From Undaria pinnatifida (taxonomy: Eukaryota > Sar > Phaeophyceae > Laminariales > Alariaceae), in contig JABAKD010000011.1 in assembly GCA_012845835.1 (NCBI GenBank), forward strand, positions 11,532,381 to 11,596,380: a stretch of 64,000 nucleotides of DNA, in the 5' to 3' direction. Shown here piece by piece: positions 22,783 to 53,400 of this stretch. A program made the translations under genes and the position numbers. Position 1 is the first letter of the stretch. Each line of letters opens with the position of its first letter. The notes under the pieces are model-generated. The model was not told the DNA's origin and did no database searches. It saw nothing but the letters and a program-made list of their open reading frames with translations.

Positions 22783-25689
22783 GGAGTATGAGGTAAACAA
22801 AGCTCCAGTGCGGTGAGGGCAGGGATCCGTGTGATGTGTGCGTATTGCTCGTATTACTTCGACGGCCGATACTCTTAGGGGACAAGTTGAACACATCCCC
22901 TAGACCGATCGCGAGTGTTGGACTAGAAGCAAATAAAGTGGAATTGGAATGGAAGGTGGTGGCCGTTGCAGCTACGCACGGATCTGATCGCATTCTAGGT
23001 GCGGCGAGAGGTAAGTCCTCTGCATGATTTCTCATATTAAAGCTGTCTATGCTGCCGGTGCAATGTTTTCTGTCCCGTTGGCTTGGCCTTTTTTTGTGTG
23101 CTACAAATAGGCCTTTGTGTGCTACTACTAGACCCTCTATCTCATTCGCTCGGCCGCTGTTGACCTTTGGACATGAGATATTCCGTGTCCTGCGCTGGTC
23201 CAGACGCGAGCCTCACCTGAGGTGCTGACCCTCGTGTTGGTGCCAGTTGATTTTCTACGGCATGCTGAACCACTGCAACCTGTTGCAAGAGGAGTGCTTT
23301 TTGTGTTGGTGTTGATATCCTATGGTCTGTTCAGTTGGGTCATCACCAGCAACGAGCATTCTCTTCCCAAACTCACGGTGAGGCATTGTCTGGCACCCTT
23401 TTGGGTACAGCAGTGTCGCTGTCGTTCGCTGGTTACCGGTAACACTTGCACACTTGCAGGGCGTGCTGTGCTTTGAGTGGCGATCTGTGACCCGTGATGC
23501 GCCCCGAACTCAGTAGTTGTCCAAGCATGACGCTCTTGGTCTTATGTTCACAAAGTCAACTGGAAGGACCCCGCAAGCGTATTGGTACAGACGGCGGCCC
23601 GGAAAATGGTGGTGGTAACGTCTAATTGGCGTCGAGACTCAATTTCCAATTTCTTATTTTGTCGCCCCCATTGAGCACAGGCCCGACGCTCGCTTCACGT
23701 AAGAATGACAATCAACGACAACTTGACATCGAGGCTCAACTTCTTATTTTCTCGTCATCATTGAACACCGGCTACGAACTATATACTATTCGGCCAGTAC
23801 ATGGGATTTAGTATGTCACCCGACCCTGAGCACCGTTTTTTTTGTTAAGTTCTTACTTGTCGTGAGCTACCGAACCTCAGTTTCTTACGAACGAATTTCT
23901 TAACAACGGGAGCCCTCTGCACTTGGTATACATGTATATTCATAGGGAAAGCTTGTATTAATAGCAGAGGCTTGATGTTACATGCTGTAGCTAGCGAAAC
24001 GAAAACCGTTACACGTTGTACCGTTGTACCAGATACACGGGCTCCGCTCCAAGGGCTCCGCTCCGCGGGCGGCTGACGCCGCCCGCCACGACCAACTATA
24101 ATGGGAAATATTTTCAGCGATTATCTCCGACGCCAAAAATAAAAATCATCCACTATGGGACCAAAAATCATCGTTATTTTTGGGTTCAGAAATAATCGAG
24201 GCCAGAATTTTCTAAAGGTTTCAACCAAGTTTCAACCACACATTCGTGCGCTACGCAGCCCAGCAAAGTGCCTGAAATGGGCAAATTTGAAGGGGGTGGT
24301 TGTAGAGTAAATCGAGAGTGTGTAACGCCTTCCAGGTCCGATAGGAATAATGCCTGCGATGTAGTTGGAAACCTTTTTTTTCCATCACTATAAAAGTATG
24401 CCCATCACGACCTTCTGGGAAAATTCTTGGCGGAAATTTCCGGCAACATTCTCGCACAGCAGAAATCAATGCGCCGTCTTCGTAGATCGGGATGTTGTGT
24501 CCTAAAAACTGGGAGACAGACGGCATTATTCGTCTTGTGTGTGGGCAATTCTCGAGATGCATTGGAGTAGTGCCACCATGTGCGCACGCACGTGCGCGCC
24601 CCCTCACAGAACTTCACCCGTGCTGCTGTCCGGCAGCCTTTCACACGTGGTTGCCATCTGCCGCTAGGACGCGGCTGCGCACGATTGTAACGGAAAACAC
24701 GAGACGCATACATGATGAGTAAAACAAGGGCGGGCGTGTGGCGACACACACAACCAAAGACAAGAGCACGGATGTGTATTGCGACAAACGCGAAGAAGAC
24801 ACAGCAGCAGCAGCTGTAGTAGTAGTAGCCCACCACAGCACAGCCGAGAGAGGGCCCTCCTGGCCTAGCTATGGTGGCGCAGCCGCATCTACCTCGTGTC
24901 CGTGCCCTACAAGGCTGGGTGGTGATTGATGTAGAGCGTTTGGAGGGGGAGGTGATATCGTTGTGTGGGGCGGGTGGGGTGTGTAAGGCAATCAATGAAA
25001 ACTGGCTTGCTGCTTGCAGGATTAAGGATCAACTTCAACCAAAAAGCCCCCCACGCAGGATTTATAACCCCCTGTGTTGCGGTTTGGGATCGTTCGGGTT
25101 TAATTTTAATTCAGCGGATCTGGTGAATTCTGAGCCCAAAAATAACAGCTCTTCCAACCTCTCAGAACTGGGATTATTTGACTTTTGGATACTACCTCGT
25201 ACCAAGTATCACATGTCACCACTGCCTACTCTGTCCCTGATATGATTCCTATCTGCTCTATTAACACATGTTACCCATCACCCACAACAAAGAATCACAA
25301 ACATACGACAGCACACCGGGCTTGTGTGCGAAACAGAGCTTCGTCCTCACACACAAACGCGACAGCAGCAGCACCACCACCATCAAAACCACCACAGCAG
25401 CACCACAGCAGCACCACATCAGCAGCACAGCAGCGGAGACAGCAGCAGAGACAACAGCAGAGGCGGTGGTGATCTAACGTCGTCGGCGACAATGTACGTG
25501 CCAGAGTTCAAAAATAAAGGCAAACGGCAAAACAAGACCTACCAATTCAACATAAAACCACTTTCCAAAAACCAAAAGCCATAATGGACGCCCCTTATTT
25601 CTGATGCAGTTATTTCTGGAGCCTCAAAACTACAAAAATAATCGCCAGAAGTAATCGCTCAAATTTTTTCCATACAATATTAGTAGGGC

Positions 25690-25935
25690 GCTCGCGCAAG
25701 GAACAATGCAACGAAATGTGAAGGTGGCAGAAATAAGAGCCTCATGATTTGGTGCGTCTAGCGATTTGATAATGCCAAGAGCTGCTTTATACGCACAGCT
25801 GATTGGCCTGTGCTCTGCTGTGTGCGCTTGTTGGCGATGCCACGTTCTGATTGCCAGTATGGGTGTAATTTTCGAGAAAAAAATGGAAGACCGAGAGAGG
25901 ACAATCAAATGAAGGCCAAAAAAGAGGAGCAAGTA
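25690..25935 (+). repeat. ~260-bp dispersed repeat (three copies)
   Basis: Copies at 25690-25935, 27825-28090 and 28195-28460 share GCTCGCGCAAG, ATGTGAAGG, GCCCATGATTT-like, GCGATTTGATAATGCCAAGA, GTCACGTTCTGAT, GGTGTAATTT and GAGGACCGAGA. All have the same orientation. A partial fourth copy may lie at 62640-62790. Confidence 0.75.
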
Positions 25936-26324
25936 CGTCTTGACCTGAAATTCGTCGAACCCCACGGCTGACGTTCTTGAAATTTTTTATAAAATACGTA
26001 CAATACGAGGCTCACCGACTCCCGTTTTTTTTGTTTTGTCTTTCAAGGGTGGGACTTTTACATGTAAAATGTTATGGTGACGGGATGTATATTTTATTTC
26101 TTCAGGGTGGAACTTTTACATGATATTATAAAAATGATATCTATTAGATCACTACTACTGCCTGTCTTCATACTCCCGATGTATACCAAAACCCGCCACT
26201 ATAGTGAAACATACAATAAAATAATAATAATAAGACCACCACCAGGTAGAGAAAACTTACTTACGCACTTAACCACAAGTACCAACAACCCTGACCAAGC
26301 CATCCATCCGCAAACCATCCACCA

Positions 26325-27195
26325 TACATATGGTAGAGCAATTGTAGTGGAAACTACAGAAATATATTTATAAAATAGATATGATGTTAGATTACTTCAA
26401 AATTCCCCACCTGAGGTAAAAATACTAACAACAATCATTGTAGTGGAGAAAAACATTTTTTTTAATAAAGAATAGGACCATTCTTAATAAAATTTTACCC
26501 ACATAGTATAGTACAAGTACCAACAAGCAGCTTCAAAATATGAGTACTGACCCGAAATTCGCCGAACTCACACCTGATGTCCTGAAAATATATATAAATA
26601 TTTTTCAAGGACGTCAGCCGTGAGTTCGACGAATTTCAGGTCAATACTCATCTTTGCAAGCTGCATTGTTGGTACTCGTAATATACTATATGGGTGGGTT
26701 TTTATTGGGAGGTGTCCTATTTTTTGTCCTGAAAATATATATATTGTTATACGAAAAATATTAGAATGACAGCGTATCAATTTGGAACCGTGGTTCGTGT
26801 CCCACAGAGTTTTTTTTCGCGGGGGGGGGGAGTAGCCGACTTTTATTCTCGAATATTGTATTAAGAGTAACATATAAGACGACTAAAAATATTCTGTATT
26901 CGTACTCCTCCCGCGAGGGGGAGAAAAAATAAAAATAAAAATAAACCGCCTACCATACATATGATAGAACAGTATAGTGGAAACTACAGTAACAAATTTA
27001 TAAAATAGATACGACGTTAAATCGAGCTCAAAATTCCGAACACTTACCATTATAGTGGACAAAAAATAGGGCCCCTCCCAATGAAAACTCACCCATATAG
27101 TATATTACAAGTACCAACAACGCAGCTTGCGAAGATGAGTATTGACCTGAAATTCGTCGAACTCACGGCTGACGTCCTTAAAATACTTTTCATAA
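26325..27195. mobile_element. Nested inverted and direct copies of the IDPKFVEL element
   Basis: Two direct copies of about 250 bp (26325-26590 and 26940-27190) share ACCATACATATG, TAGTGGAAACTACAG and TTTATAAAATAGATA, then CACCCATATAGTA and the IDPKFVEL core. An inverted partial copy (26600-26740) abuts the first, forming an imperfect palindrome centred near 26597. The inner ends near 26712 and 27057 are inverted relative to each other (CCTATTTTTTGTCC and GGACAAAAAATAGG). Confidence 0.7.
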
Positions 27196-29789
27196 CTCAC
27201 ATACCGGTCGGTACTGGGTAGTACTGGGTATCGCATGACAGCATCGCACAGCAGTACCGCACCGCACGGCAGGGCACGTCAGGGAACGGCACTGCACGGC
27301 GCTGCGCTGCTGAGCTAGCACTACGCCGCCGAGCTAGCGCTGCTACGCGCTGCTGGCCGAGGGCTGATGATGTGATGAACCAACCTGAGATCATCAGGAT
27401 GGGACCTCTTCTGGTATGATGATGAAAGCTTTGTGCAACTGCTCGTACAAAGAAACGGGAAGGAAAAAAAAAGAAATCAAAGAAAAGCTGGACCGTTTCG
27501 CAAGTAACGAGAGGAAGCGATGTCCAGGTAGTATGTGGTATTCCCAAGAAAGAGGAGTTTAAACTAGGGGAAGAAAAAAAATCAACTTCCCCCAAAAAAG
27601 GACTCTTCAGAAAAAAACTTGAATTTGCAGATAAAAAAAAGTGCTGAGAAGCGCTGTTTCAGGCATCCGAGCCCGCTCAGCCGCCCGGAGAGGAGAATGT
27701 CTTAAAGTTAGTGTGGCAAGCGAAAAAAATGGAGGCCTCTCAAGGCCTCTCAGGAGATCGATATTTGATATTTGTATGTAATACAAGGGCTCCGCTCCGC
27801 GGGTGGCGTCAGCCGCCCGCTACGCTCGCGCAAGAAAGAAATCAATTAATAAATGTGAAGGGGGCAGAAAGAAGAGGCCCATGATTTAGTGCAACCAGCG
27901 ATTTGATAATGCCAAGAGCTACTTGTGTGGAGCTGATTGCCCTGTCTGTGCTGTGCTGTATGTTGGCGATGTCACGTTCTGATCGGCAGTAGTACGGGTG
28001 TAATTTGCGAAGGAAAAATCGCGAAGAGGACCGAGATGGAGAACAAAACCAACGACGAAAAAGCAAAAAGACGAGTACAAACACGTACCAACGGTACCTG
28101 GTACCTGGTACTTCGCCCTATACCTGGTGGTGCTCTGTGTGGTTCTAAGGAAGGCACAGGGCTCTGCTCCGCAAGGCTGCTGACGCCGCCCGCTACGCTC
28201 GCGCAAGGAAGAATGCAACTAACTGAAACATGTAAATAAATGGGGCAGGAAGAAGAGGCCCGTGATTATTTGGTGCGAATAGCGAATTGATAATAACGCC
28301 GAGAGGTGCTTGTGCAGAGCTAAGTGCCCTACGCTGTGCTGCGTGCTTGTACATGTCACGTTCTGAACGGCAGTACGTGCGATATTTGCGGGGGGGGGGG
28401 GGGGGCATGGGGACCGAGAGAGGACAATCAACTGAAGAAAGCAAAAAGACGAGTACACGAAACACGTACATAAGCCTGGTATCTGTATCATACCTGGTAC
28501 TACAACTACTAATAGTAACTGCTGCTGTAGGTTCAAAATACCGCACAGCGCCGCACGACACAGCACCGCAAAACGAAGGGCAAGGCACGGCACCGCACTT
28601 CGCTGCGCTGCGCTGCCGAGCTATATACAGCCGAGCTGAACTGAGCTGGGGGTGCATTGTTTGTGATCCAATAACAGCGTCCTATGTACAAACCTGGTAT
28701 AGTATTAATAGTACCGGTACGTGGTATGATACTTCGAATATTACTGGCATGTACGAACTAGTAAAAGAGTACAGCAAAGCACGCAGCATGGCAAAGCACC
28801 GCAAAACACAGCGCTGCGCTCTGCTGAGCTAGAGCTGCAGGGCATCGCAGGGCACTGCACGGCGCTGCGTTGCTGTGAGCTATAGCGCTGCGGTGGGGTG
28901 CTGGGCGGCGCGGAGCTGATGAGCCAAGCCCAGATCTCAGCTGATGAAACTTCGTCAAGTACAGAACAAATAGTGGGAATCAAAGAAAAGCTAAAGCTGG
29001 ACCGTTCCGCAAGTAATGCATAGGCGGCAAATTAGCGGCAAATGGTAAGAAGTTCAACTTCCTACACAAAAATAAAGAAAAAATCGCGAAAAAGTTTAAA
29101 GTCGTGTTGGCAGAAAAACCAAATTTGCAGGAAGCAGCTGAAAAGTCAAGAAGCAACTGGCAAAACGAGCAGAAACAAAAATAATGGGGCGAAAAATAAA
29201 GCTTGTGTAGAGGAAGCAACTGAAAAAGTCAATAAACAACTGGCAAAACGAGCAGAACCGAAAATAATGTGGCGGAGCAAGAATCAAAGAAAAGCTTGAC
29301 CGTTCCGCTAAACAACTGGCAAAACGAGCAGAACCATAAATAATGTGGCGGAACAAGAATTCAAAGATAAGCTGGACCGTTCCGCAAGTAACGCGCGGAG
29401 GTGGTATCGAAGTGGGACCCCGGAAAAGCCAGGGGTGCACCAACCGAGCACTTTCAGCGGAAAGAAGTTAGTGAGTATATTTATACCCGTAGTCTACGTA
29501 TCCACGAATTATACAGCAGCAGCAGTTCTAACGCTATGGTACCTCACGAGCTTCAACCGCGTTGGAGATGAGCGCGTGTATACGCGTTACAGGTATGATA
29601 CGCGTATTCAACAACAGCAGTGCGGGGCTATCGACTGAGAACGCCTATTTGTAACCGGAAGGTTCGAAAAACCTTTTTGTGACCCATGTAGCTGAAAGAG
29701 CCGAAGTATACTTTCTTTGCAATTGTTTTCATTTTTTAATGACTTTTTTATTCTACAGCCACAAGCTTATCTCGCGAGGCCAATTCTTA

Positions 29790-30245
29790 CGATAAACTGA
29801 TACTGAAAACCGAAAATGTATATCTCAGTCCGTTCGTAGGCGTGTTTGACCCGGGGAACGGGAAATTCGGGCCCGCTTTTCTTAAATTCTGACTAGCCTT
29901 TTTCCGAGACGCGTCCAACGACGTTTGCCGTTTCTTCAGAATCTGTTGTTTTTTTTTACATCGCAAAACCAACTTCGGATGTATACATAAATCGCAGTTT
30001 CATCCCAAAAAATGGCCTATTTTTCGGATAAATAGCGTTTGAAATCGATTTTTGAGGCAACGCGGTTTATCGAAAAAATCAAAATTCTATGCTGAAGAAA
30101 CGGCAAACGTCGTTGGATGCGCCTCACACAAAGGCTATGCTAGTTGGACTTTGACAAGAGCGGGCCCGATTCTTCCGTTCCCCGTGTTAACGCCCGCGAA
30201 GGTGCTGAAACATCCGTCTTCGGTGTTCAGAATCAGTTTATTACC
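29790..30245. repeat. Long inverted repeat, ~155-bp arms
   Basis: Left arm 29790-29945 and right arm 30085-30245 are inverted copies. Matching blocks include ATAAACTGAT, GGGGAACGG, TCGGGCCCGCT and CCAACGACGTTTGCCG with TTTCTTCAG. The arms are separated by about 140 bases of A/T-rich sequence. It could be a MITE or fold-back element. No gene lies inside it. Confidence 0.75.
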
Positions 30246-30279
30246 CGTGTTGGCCTAAGACGTTTCACCCTGAAGGGAC

Positions 30280-30560
30280 CTTCTGGACAAGCCGTGGTCA
30301 CAGGTGTCTTCCAATCCCCCCCCGGTACGTGCCTTCATTTTTATCGCGCATAGGGCTCAGCATTCCCACTGCTGTTCAGCTTTTTATGGTCGTCGATTTT
30401 CATCGAGTTTTGCTACCTCACGCTCTCGCGCTTGACGCTCGTCAAATTATGCGCAAGAAAAAGCCCCTGCGAGCACGAGTGCACTCGGTGATATTTGAGC
30501 CCACGACCTTTACGTTACTAGCAGGGACGATATCCACCTACTACTCCATCGGGGACGCCT
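30280..30560 (-). mobile_element. tRNA-derived SINE, diverged copy lacking its A tail
   Basis: The body matches the other SINE copies (CTTCTGGACAAGCCGTGGTC, TCATCGAGT, CTCACGCTCTCGCG). The head has a different tRNA-like sequence: on the minus strand GATGGAGTAGTAGG and a B-box-like GGGCTCAAATATC. There is no poly-A end, so the copy is 3'-truncated, or represents a subfamily with another tRNA head. Confidence 0.65.
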
Positions 30561-32704
30561 ACTTGTTTATACCTCCTATACAATACTTCGACCCCTAACC
30601 CGCTCCCTAACCCCCAACCATACCCTCATATAGCTGCATGTGGCGTAGCTGCAGATGAGATCTCCCTTCTGTTTGATCCCTAAAACTCGAGATCACTACA
30701 GAGCAAGCAGGAGCAGAGGCAATTGAACCCAAGCATACACATGATCAGATGATGCCCTATGCAGCTATTCGAGGGCGTGGTTGGGGGTTAGGGTTACAGG
30801 TACTGTAGTACGTGTGAAGCGTTCCAGTTCCGCTTGTCTTTCGGTGTATTTACGCTCTTTCAGTTTCGGGCTTCGTACGAAAAGTTGTTTTTGCAACCTG
30901 CGGGTCACGAATAGGGTTGTACGAATGGGTTGCTCACCTGTTGGCTGGAATACTGAGCAGACTGCAGGGCTGTATACTCTATATACGTAGCCTATGGATT
31001 CAAGAGCCAGTTCACGCGAACGGACTGTATTCTCGCATCATTGACTACGCTGGCTGCCAGCCCTAATCGTCGACAAACTGCGCTATTAACAATGCCATTA
31101 TGTAATATCACAGTGCCCTTGAAGATTTTGTATGTCGTGTTCGTCTCATATCACTGGGACTTGACCGTAGAGTGTATTTGAAGTGGTGAACTATTTTTGT
31201 AGGTACCAGGGTGTACCTCCAAGTCCTAAAGCCGAACCCCGCATCAGTCGGCCTCGTCTGCATCACATAACATTGTTTCGTACATATATACTTTCCCCCC
31301 CTCCCCTACCCCCCCGCTCCCTCTTGTTCAAACGCCCCGCCTAAAATCAAAATATGCCAGAGTAATCAACACTACCAGGCAGTTGATATCACCTTATTAT
31401 ATCTCTAGCCATCCATGCCGTAGCTCCAATTCATTCCCCCCTCCCCCCCAAACGCCCCCTCCTTCCCTACCACCCGCACCATCGCCTAGACCTAGCACCA
31501 CCTGTATAGCCCCTACATCTATGCTACGTAAAGCTGTTGGAAATCCCACTCCCCCAACCCCCCCCCCACCCCTTCGAACAGTCCGTCCTTTCCTCAGTGG
31601 TTGTACGACTTACAGCATACACTTGATAAACTGATGCATTTCCTTCCACAGCTGTCAGATTTTCCCCCTCAGATTTTCCCCCTCAATAACGGGTTTTATA
31701 GTTTCTGCGCACAGACTGACTAACATCACCCTGTTGACCCTGGTACAAGCTACACTGTAGTCCCAAAGGGAGTCGCCGACCTATATCCTTAATGAGGACA
31801 CACATCCAGTAATACGCGCGATCGGAGTATCACATACAGCTTGCAAATATGAGTTTCGACAAAATCTTCGATCTCACAGCTGGAGTGTATTTTTATTTTT
31901 ATGACATGTACCTTGTGTTATGCTTGCGCCAGCATTTCAGGTATAGTCGTTGTCTCGCGATTGTGCGGTACCCGTCAGTGCGGACCCCCAGTTTGGTGCG
32001 GTGAAAACCGCTTGTTATGATCTCGCCCTACACAGTACCGCGCTAATCGTATCATGGGATAGTTTGGGGTCCCACTTTAGTGCATGCATGACGCATTTGT
32101 GAGATAACCTGAGATACCTGGTACTTGATACCTTTTTATTGTTCATGCTCGCTCGCAATGCTTGCTCCCTTGCGCTGTGCCTGGCCAGCGTATACACCGC
32201 CAACTACGCGCCATTCTGCTACGTACCAGGTACAAACTACGGGGGTCCGACAGCGCCGCCAACCTACTGCTTCAACTGGACGAACTGCTGTTCCTCTACA
32301 CGCACTAAATATATCGAAAAAAAGCAACCCTCGTGCCGTCGGGGAGCTGGAGCCCTAGTAGAGCATAGACAGCACACCAGGCATCAAGTACCTAGCACAG
32401 AGAGCACTAAACATTGCATACCACTGGGTCGCTGGGTACCTAGTACGACATTGGTATCGCCAGCAACAAGGTCCAAAACGTCCTCTACAAGCGGGACTTG
32501 CTGAGAAAAAGAGCAACGCGAGCGACGGTCCTGGCTCTTTTGGACTCCTCTCCTCTCCTATTTTATTAGCACCAGGGACAGCGCTCACTACTCGTTCACC
32601 TGTTAATACGAGAGCCAGCGGTACCTGCTCGTTCGCCCATACTACGAGAGCCAGTAGTTGGTGCTCGTTCAGTATTAGTGTTTACTGGTAAATTCTAAGT
32701 GCAG

Positions 32705-49543
<16,839 letters not shown>

Positions 49544-50418
49544 ACGCAAAACTAACCTTTAGTATGACGATGCGGACGTTTTGCACATTTGATGCCGCGG
49601 TAAGCGCGACAGTTACTAGTGTGATGTTTTTTTTGCATACTTTATCTTATTTTTCCAGGGCGGTTGAACTTGCCAGTTCTTTGTAGCCATATGGGGTGGG
49701 TGTTGCTGTTTTTTCTTCTTTTCTTGGGCGCCGAATGGAAACGTTTATGGTATCGATTATTTGTACCTGGTATGGGTTTGGTGAGGGTGGGGTGGAAGGC
49801 GACGCCGGCACCACGTGCTGCACGTTTATGCTTTGCTAACGTCGCAGTGCAGCATTGTTATCGCAACTGGGCGGCGCCGGCACCAAGCCCTGAACGCCGA
49901 TGCTTTGCAACCGCCGCAACGCAGCATCGTCATCGCAACTGGATTTGTGCACACACACCATGGGAGTTTATCTGCCCAAGCACATCGGTATATACGGTGT
50001 GGAACCTTTAGCTTGAGTCGACATACCAGACGATACACGTAATAAAGTACTGCATATGCAGGCTTTTGGAGACCTGGCAATCGCGTATGGCGACGCCGAG
50101 GCCAGCAACATAGGAAGCGATCGCGCTTACCTTCCAACATTTTCCGACGAGCTGGTCACCAGCTCAACATTTGGTGCGCCTTTGTCTGTGCGCCACGAGT
50201 GACATGCCTGCATGTCAAAGGTGGCTGTCGCGATAAGCTTTTGAATTGGTTGACCCTCTGGCTGCCTCACGGCTCGACACTCGAAGGCACCTTGGACGAA
50301 CGAGCCAACCAAAATAAGTGAATGAAAACACGTGTTTATGCGAAAAGTGGAGATAGGCGCAATCTTCTTTTATATGGGTACTTTGGGGCGCCTTTCACGG
50401 ACGTTACGTGGGTGGCAG
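49544..50418. other. Region downstream of the demethylase; possible 3'UTR intron and an unidentified exon
   Basis: A GT-AG pair (GCG|GTAAGC at 49600; TTTTTCCAG ending at 49658) could be a 59-base 3'UTR intron. A ~70-bp duplication of a GCAGCATTG/GCAACTGG block lies at 49810-49945. At 50056-50204 the plus strand reads MQAFGDLAIAYGDAEAS through SVRHE and a stop, while the minus strand (50312 to 50137) reads AFECRAVRQPEGQPIQKL through SSENVG and reaches a GTAAGC donor. One may be a real exon; I recognise neither. Confidence 0.35.
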
Positions 50419-53400
50419 TGTCCTATAAATAGCCCGTGGAAGACCCGCGGGATACCCACCGCAGATCCATGGGTAACTTATGGGACAGAGCTGGAGCTCA
50501 CGGGTGAGCATTGGGCCAGTACTGTAAACCCGTGGGCGGCCCATGCACGATTCATGGGTCAGCGCTTGTCATGGGGTGACGCATGGGCCTACATACAAAC
50601 TATAAACCCATGGACGATCCCTATATATATGCATGGGCGACTCACGGACAACATGGACGACCTAAGGATGACCTATGGACCAAAATTAGATCCCCATGGG
50701 CCAATTTTATGAACTATGTGCCCATGGACGACCCATGGACGACCCCCCAGGCCGTGCGGCAAACTCATGGGCGGCCCATGGGCGCGATCCATGGGCCAGC
50801 ACTATCAAGTCGTGGGTGGCCATAGATGACCCATGGGCACCGTTGGGCGACCCATGTGCGATCCATGGGCCAACACAGTGCTATGAACTATGAACCCATG
50901 GGTGACCCATCGGCGACCTGTGACGCGCGGTGCAATAATTGTAATAACGGTAACATATTTTTTGTCCAAAACGTTTGTCACAGGCGGGGTTCCTGAACTG
51001 ATACTGTAGTCAACTCACCAACTAGCCAACATCGTGGGAATACCACATGTGATACCATGTGTGGTTTACAATACTAACAACCCCTTTGGGGCTTCAGCGG
51101 GAAGAAACTGCCGAAAAAAACTAACGATTGCGGCATCGGTCACATAAACTAACGCAGGCTGCCGGATAGAATGATGACAGATTTAGCGCCCGAGCCCCGG
51201 TGCAAGGATTTGCGCGACTCTTGCCGTGCTTCTGCGTGATAATGCTTGACAGGATGGTTGGCAAGACCACACTTATTATCTTCGCGTAATTTACGGACTT
51301 GGGCCCAAGGCGGGTTCACCAGGTACAGCAGTACAAGGTATGTCTAGGCCATGAGATTTTCCATCACGGTCCACTTCTATATTTTGTCCAAGTCTGTTGC
51401 TGGGCGAGTGAGGCATGGAGCCCGGACCCCTACCCCCACAGTAGCACGCGGCCTGTGTGCTGCAAACCCACGGGTGGTCCATGGGCCAGTATTTTAAGCT
51501 CCTTGGCGATCCATGGGCAACTCACGAGCCAACATTATCAACTCGTGGGTGATCCGCAGGTGACCCATAGGTGACCCATTGGCGACCCATGGGCAAGCAC
51601 GTCAAACTCATGGATGACCCGTGATATTTGAGCCGACACCGTCAAGTCATGCGGGACCCATGGGCGACCCATGGGGCAGCACGTTATGCCCGTGGGCGAC
51701 ACATGGGTGACCTATGGGCGACCCGTCGGCCAGCGCTACAAACTTATGGGTGAACCATGGGCGACCCATGCGACAGCACTATAGACTCATGGGTGACCCA
51801 CTGTTAACCCATGGTCGACCCATGGGCCTGTGCTACAAAGTCATGGGTGACCCACGACACATGCTGCGGCAGAGGTGCATTTTTTTTCGCTAGGGCTCCT
51901 CACGCGAGGAGCTCCGTACCTCACACACACATACACAGCAAATTAAGAAATAAATATGAAAATGCAGCTTGATGAACAGTCCCACGTCCTACTCGTAGGA
52001 ATACCAAAACGTAATGTTGCAAAATAAGAATAACCTTCCGACGATTTTGTTAATAGGTTAAGGAGCCTCGTCCGTCATTCAGAAAATAGTTTTTCGCCAA
52101 AAAGTACCACCTTTATCGTAGCACGCGTCCCATGGGCGACCACTGCGAGACCCATGGCGGGGCAACACTGTTACTACTGACAAGTCCGCTCGTATATCCG
52201 GCCGACCTGCGATCCCGCCGTTTCAGGGGGGGAGAGTGTTATGAGGCTTAGTTTGGGTAAGCTATGGGTTAACCTTTTGCAAGTGGTAAAACGGAATAAA
52301 ACCCCACTAATAGCTTAACAACACTCTATGCCCACAGGCGACTAATGAGCGACCCCTGGGCGAACAGTATGAGCCCATGTGCCACCGAATCGGCGACGCA
52401 CGGGGAACGCTCCAAATCTAAGGTGGATCCATAGGTGACCCGTAGGGCTAAAACATAAACCCACGTGGGGCCCATGGGCAACCCATGGGTCAGTGCCACA
52501 CACTCATAGGTGGCCTGTGGGCGACGTACGAACCGGCTCTACAACCTTATGGGTGATCGACAGCACTACATACTCATGAGCGACCCTTGGGTGACTCATC
52601 CGCGACCCATGGGCGTCCGACGGGCGGCCCATGGGCCAACACCATAAACCCGTGGGTGACCGATCATGGGCGACCCATGGGCCAACAATATGAATAATGA
52701 ACCGTGAACCAACATTATGAAGTCTGAACCCATGGGTGGCCCATGCCGGAAACATCAACCCATGGACGATCCATGAGCCGGCACTATGAACTATGATGCC
52801 GGCGGCCATGGACAACCCGTGGGTGATCCATAGGCCAGTGCTACAAAATCTTGGGCTACGCATACCCGCACCATCAAGTCATGGGAACAACCCATGGGTA
52901 ACCCATGGGCGACCAATGGGCGACTCATGGGCAAGCACCACTAAGTCATTGGTGAGCCGTCGGAGTCATGGGCGACCCACGGAGCAGCACGTTAAACCGT
53001 TGGCGACCTGTGGGCCGGCATTACAAACTCGTAAGTGGCCCACAGGCAGCCCATGGGTGACCCAGTGGTACGAACTTGTGGGCGACCCGTGGGCCAGCAC
53101 CATAAGGTCGTAGGTGACCCATGGGCGACCGACGGGCGACCCATGGAGCAGCACATTATGCCCGTGGGCGACCCATGGGCCAGCGCTACAAACTCAAGCG
53201 TGAACCATTGGCGATCCGTGGGCGACCCATGGGCTAGCACTACAAACTCATGGGTGACCCTTAGGCGTCACTTGGACCAACTCCACGGTCAACACTACGA
53301 ATAACCTGTCGGCGACTCATGAGCGACCCATGGGCCAACGCTATAAACCAATGGGCGCCCCATGGACCAGTGCTTCAATTTCATGGGCGACCCATGGGTG

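Larger units (their letters stand above)
22783..32704. other. Divergent intergenic region between the P450 and the demethylase
   Basis: 9.9 kb with no gene I can support; both flanking genes read outward, so both promoters must lie here. No TATA box or initiator can be assigned with confidence. Contents: GGGCTCCGCTCCGCGGGC blocks at 24044, 27790 and 28155; a 260-bp family at about 25690, 27825 and 28195; inverted and direct copies of the IDPKFVEL element at 26325-27195; GC-rich GCACGGCGCTGCGCTGC blocks at 27240-27360, 28540-28640 and 28790-28940; repeated AAAGCTGGACCGTTCCGCAA blocks at 27480, 28990, 29290 and 29365; an inverted repeat at 29790-30245; and a SINE at 30280-30560. Confidence 0.65.

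Noticed and set aside
24251-24607. Minus frame with GGTTPMHL, suggesting an ankyrin repeat
   Set aside because: Only one short match; the rest of the 118-residue frame lacks the ankyrin consensus and no adjoining exon with further repeats was found.
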